Below, piece after piece: positions 62,907 to 64,000 of a stretch of DNA of 64,000 bases (positions are counted from its first letter, which is position 1; every line of letters starts with the position of its first letter). A program made the position numbers and the translations under genes. This DNA comes from Chthonomonadales bacterium (GTDB lineage: Bacteria; Armatimonadota; Chthonomonadetes; Chthonomonadales; CAJBBX01), in the NCBI GenBank assembly GCA_020849275.1, contig JADLGO010000037.1:19473-83472 (forward strand). Direction: 5' to 3'. A model generated the notes under the pieces. The model was not told where the DNA came from. It ran no database searches and was given only the letters and a program-made list of their open reading frames with translations.

Positions 62907-63242
62907 GGACTGCCTCCTGAGATCCGGCGAAGCGCGGGTTCATTCCGCACCCTCCCGGAACGACGCGCGGCCCCCGTCGTGACACCGGTTTCGAAGAGGA
63001 TTGCTCGCAGATCAGTTCCGCGCGCGGAGGCCGCACTCCTACATACATAGACGACTTCCGCGGGGCATGGTTTCAGGCCGCGGGCGGCCGACGGCGCGGC
63101 CTGAGCCAGCGCGGGCCCGATGGTTACGCGCGGCACGCGATATGGCACAAGTGAGCGTGCGCCGGCCGGATGCCGGTGTGCGCGGGGGCGTGCTCAGCAC
63201 CACCGGCTTTGCGCTCCCAATCTTTCAAGGAGGAAGCTGACG
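62907..63242. other. Divergent intergenic region between the sigma-like and flagellin genes
   Basis: 336 bp without a convincing gene. An AT-richer string (CTACATACATAGACG, near 63040) could hold the -10 of the leftward gene. I see no clear sigma-28 motif and no correctly spaced sigma-54 motif ahead of flagellin. A strong AAGGAGG ribosome site lies at about 63228-63234. Confidence 0.5.
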
Positions 63243-64000
63243 ATGAGCCTGCGGATCAACACCAACGTTACCGCAATCAACGCTCTTCGCAACCTGTCGC
63301 AGACCAGCCAGTCCGTCTCGACCTCGATCGAGCGGCTCTCCTCGGGTCTGCGTATCAACCGCTCGTCCGATGACCCGGCCGGCCTGATCATCTCCGAGGG
63401 CCTCCGGGCGCAGATCGACGGGCTCAACCAGGCCATCTCCAACGCACAGGACGCCAACAACCTGATCAAGACCGGCGAGGGCGGCCTCTCCGAGATCAAC
63501 TCGCTCCTGCGCTCCGTGCGGCAACTCGCGGTGCACGCGGCCAACACCGGCGCCAACGACGTCAACGCCGTGCAGGCCGACCAGACGCAGATCGCCTCGG
63601 CCATCGCCAGCATCGACCGGATCGCCACCCAGACGCAGTTCGGCACCAAGCGCCTTCTGGACGGCACCTCCGGCGTGTCGGCCACCGTCATCGACACGAC
63701 CAACATCGCCGGGGCGTACATTGGCGGCACCTTCGCCGGGCAGGCCACCGTCAACGGCACGGTGACGATGACGGTGGACAACGCGGCCACGCGGGCGGAG
63801 GCGTTCCAGTCCGCCGGCGCCACCTACGCCGACACGACCTCGCTCATCTCCTCGGTCAACGGCACGACGACGGGCTCGGGCGGCACGGTGGTCATCAACG
63901 GCCAGTCGATCACGGTGGCGGGCTCCGACACCGTGCAGTCGCTGCTCAACAAGATCAACAACCTCTCGGGCGTCACCGGGGTCACGGCGGACTTCAGCGG
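63243..64000 (+). CDS. Flagellin, 3' truncated by the window
   Basis: The first 252 residues of the flagellar filament protein. The conserved N-terminal D0/D1 region is intact: MSLRINTNVTAINALRNLSQ, SIERLSSGLRINRSSDDPAGL and QDANNLIKTGEGGLSEINSLL. From about residue 150 the sequence becomes Thr/Ser/Gly-rich (TVNGTVTMTV, TTGSGGTVVINGQSITV), the start of the variable surface domain. AAGGAGG precedes the ATG by eight bases, indicating strong translation. It shows that the organism is, or recently was, flagellated. Confidence 0.95.
   Translation, partial: MSLRINTNVTAINALRNLSQTSQSVSTSIERLSSGLRINRSSDDPAGLIISEGLRAQIDGLNQAISNAQDANNLIKTGEGGLSEINSLLRSVRQLAVHAANTGANDVNAVQADQTQIASAIASIDRIATQTQFGTKRLLDGTSGVSATVIDTTNIAGAYIGGTFAGQATVNGTVTMTVDNAATRAEAFQSAGATYADTTSLISSVNGTTTGSGGTVVINGQSITVAGSDTVQSLLNKINNLSGVTGVTADFS

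Noticed and set aside
63140..63160. A possible sigma-54 promoter (TGGCAC followed by GTGC) ahead of flagellin
   Set aside because: The GG-to-GC spacing is off by one base or more and the -12 element lacks TTGC.

Overview
This is a GC-rich bacterial chromosome segment with about 50 protein-coding genes. I see no rRNA, tRNA or CRISPR array. Purine-rich Shine-Dalgarno sites (AGGAGG-like) precede most starts, and GTG and TTG starts are common. A type IV pilin-like protein of the H-X9-DG/DUF1559 kind, a DUF6785-type membrane protein, GH172 (DUF2961), DUF1080, Tat-exported Gfo/Idh/MocA oxidoreductases, an SLBB polysaccharide exporter and a flagellin together point to Armatimonadota or a similar environmental phylum (inference, moderate confidence). 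The cell is probably flagellated, makes exopolysaccharide and degrades complex carbohydrate.

Layout. 1-1417: the end of an MDR alcohol dehydrogenase facing a BSP-type metallopeptidase-like protein. 1624-9152: a five-gene run encoding Mre11-like nuclease, Rad50-like ATPase, NurA nuclease, a small HAS-barrel-like protein and HerA ATPase, which is the archaeal-type double-strand-break resection set in a bacterium. 9183-22491: carbohydrate enzymes (DUF1080-GH16 fusion, six-hairpin glycosidase, GH172, beta-helix glycosidase, Gfo/Idh/MocA oxidoreductase) interspersed with a double CbiX chelatase, an S9 dipeptidyl peptidase and a hemerythrin protein. 22659-27632: a CHASE-GAF-PAS histidine kinase, a DUF3842 protein, and nadD with proA.

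27779-32635 is the least conserved part. It holds a small orphan gene with its own hairpin terminator, a Pro-rich membrane-anchored protein and an SGNH-hydrolase lipoprotein. The 3' end of the lipoprotein gene is repeated 1,990 bp downstream. Between the two copies lie a PIN-domain toxin-antitoxin pair and a decayed IS3-type transposon. 32636-41314: a multi-spanning membrane protein, YjbQ, NikR, a prepilin-like protein, a dienelactone hydrolase, an ECF sigma/anti-sigma/STN-domain trio and a lone PhnE-type permease. 41372-44359: a lipoprotein divergent from an orphan hydantoinase A.

44532-57042 is a Wzx/Wzy-type exopolysaccharide locus: SLBB export protein, Wzz-like co-polymerase, flippase, polymerase, two GT4 glycosyltransferases, a TylF-like methyltransferase and a priming sugar transferase. 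It follows a near-consensus sigma-70 promoter at 44356-44385. 57039-61107: an aldo/keto reductase, a Tat-exported oxidoreductase, a HEAT-like protein and a dipeptide epimerase whose ribosome-binding site is buried in an 18-bp perfect hairpin. 61186-64000: a tiny exported peptide coupled to a sigma-like/TPR chimera, and divergently the start of a flagellin gene cut by the window edge.
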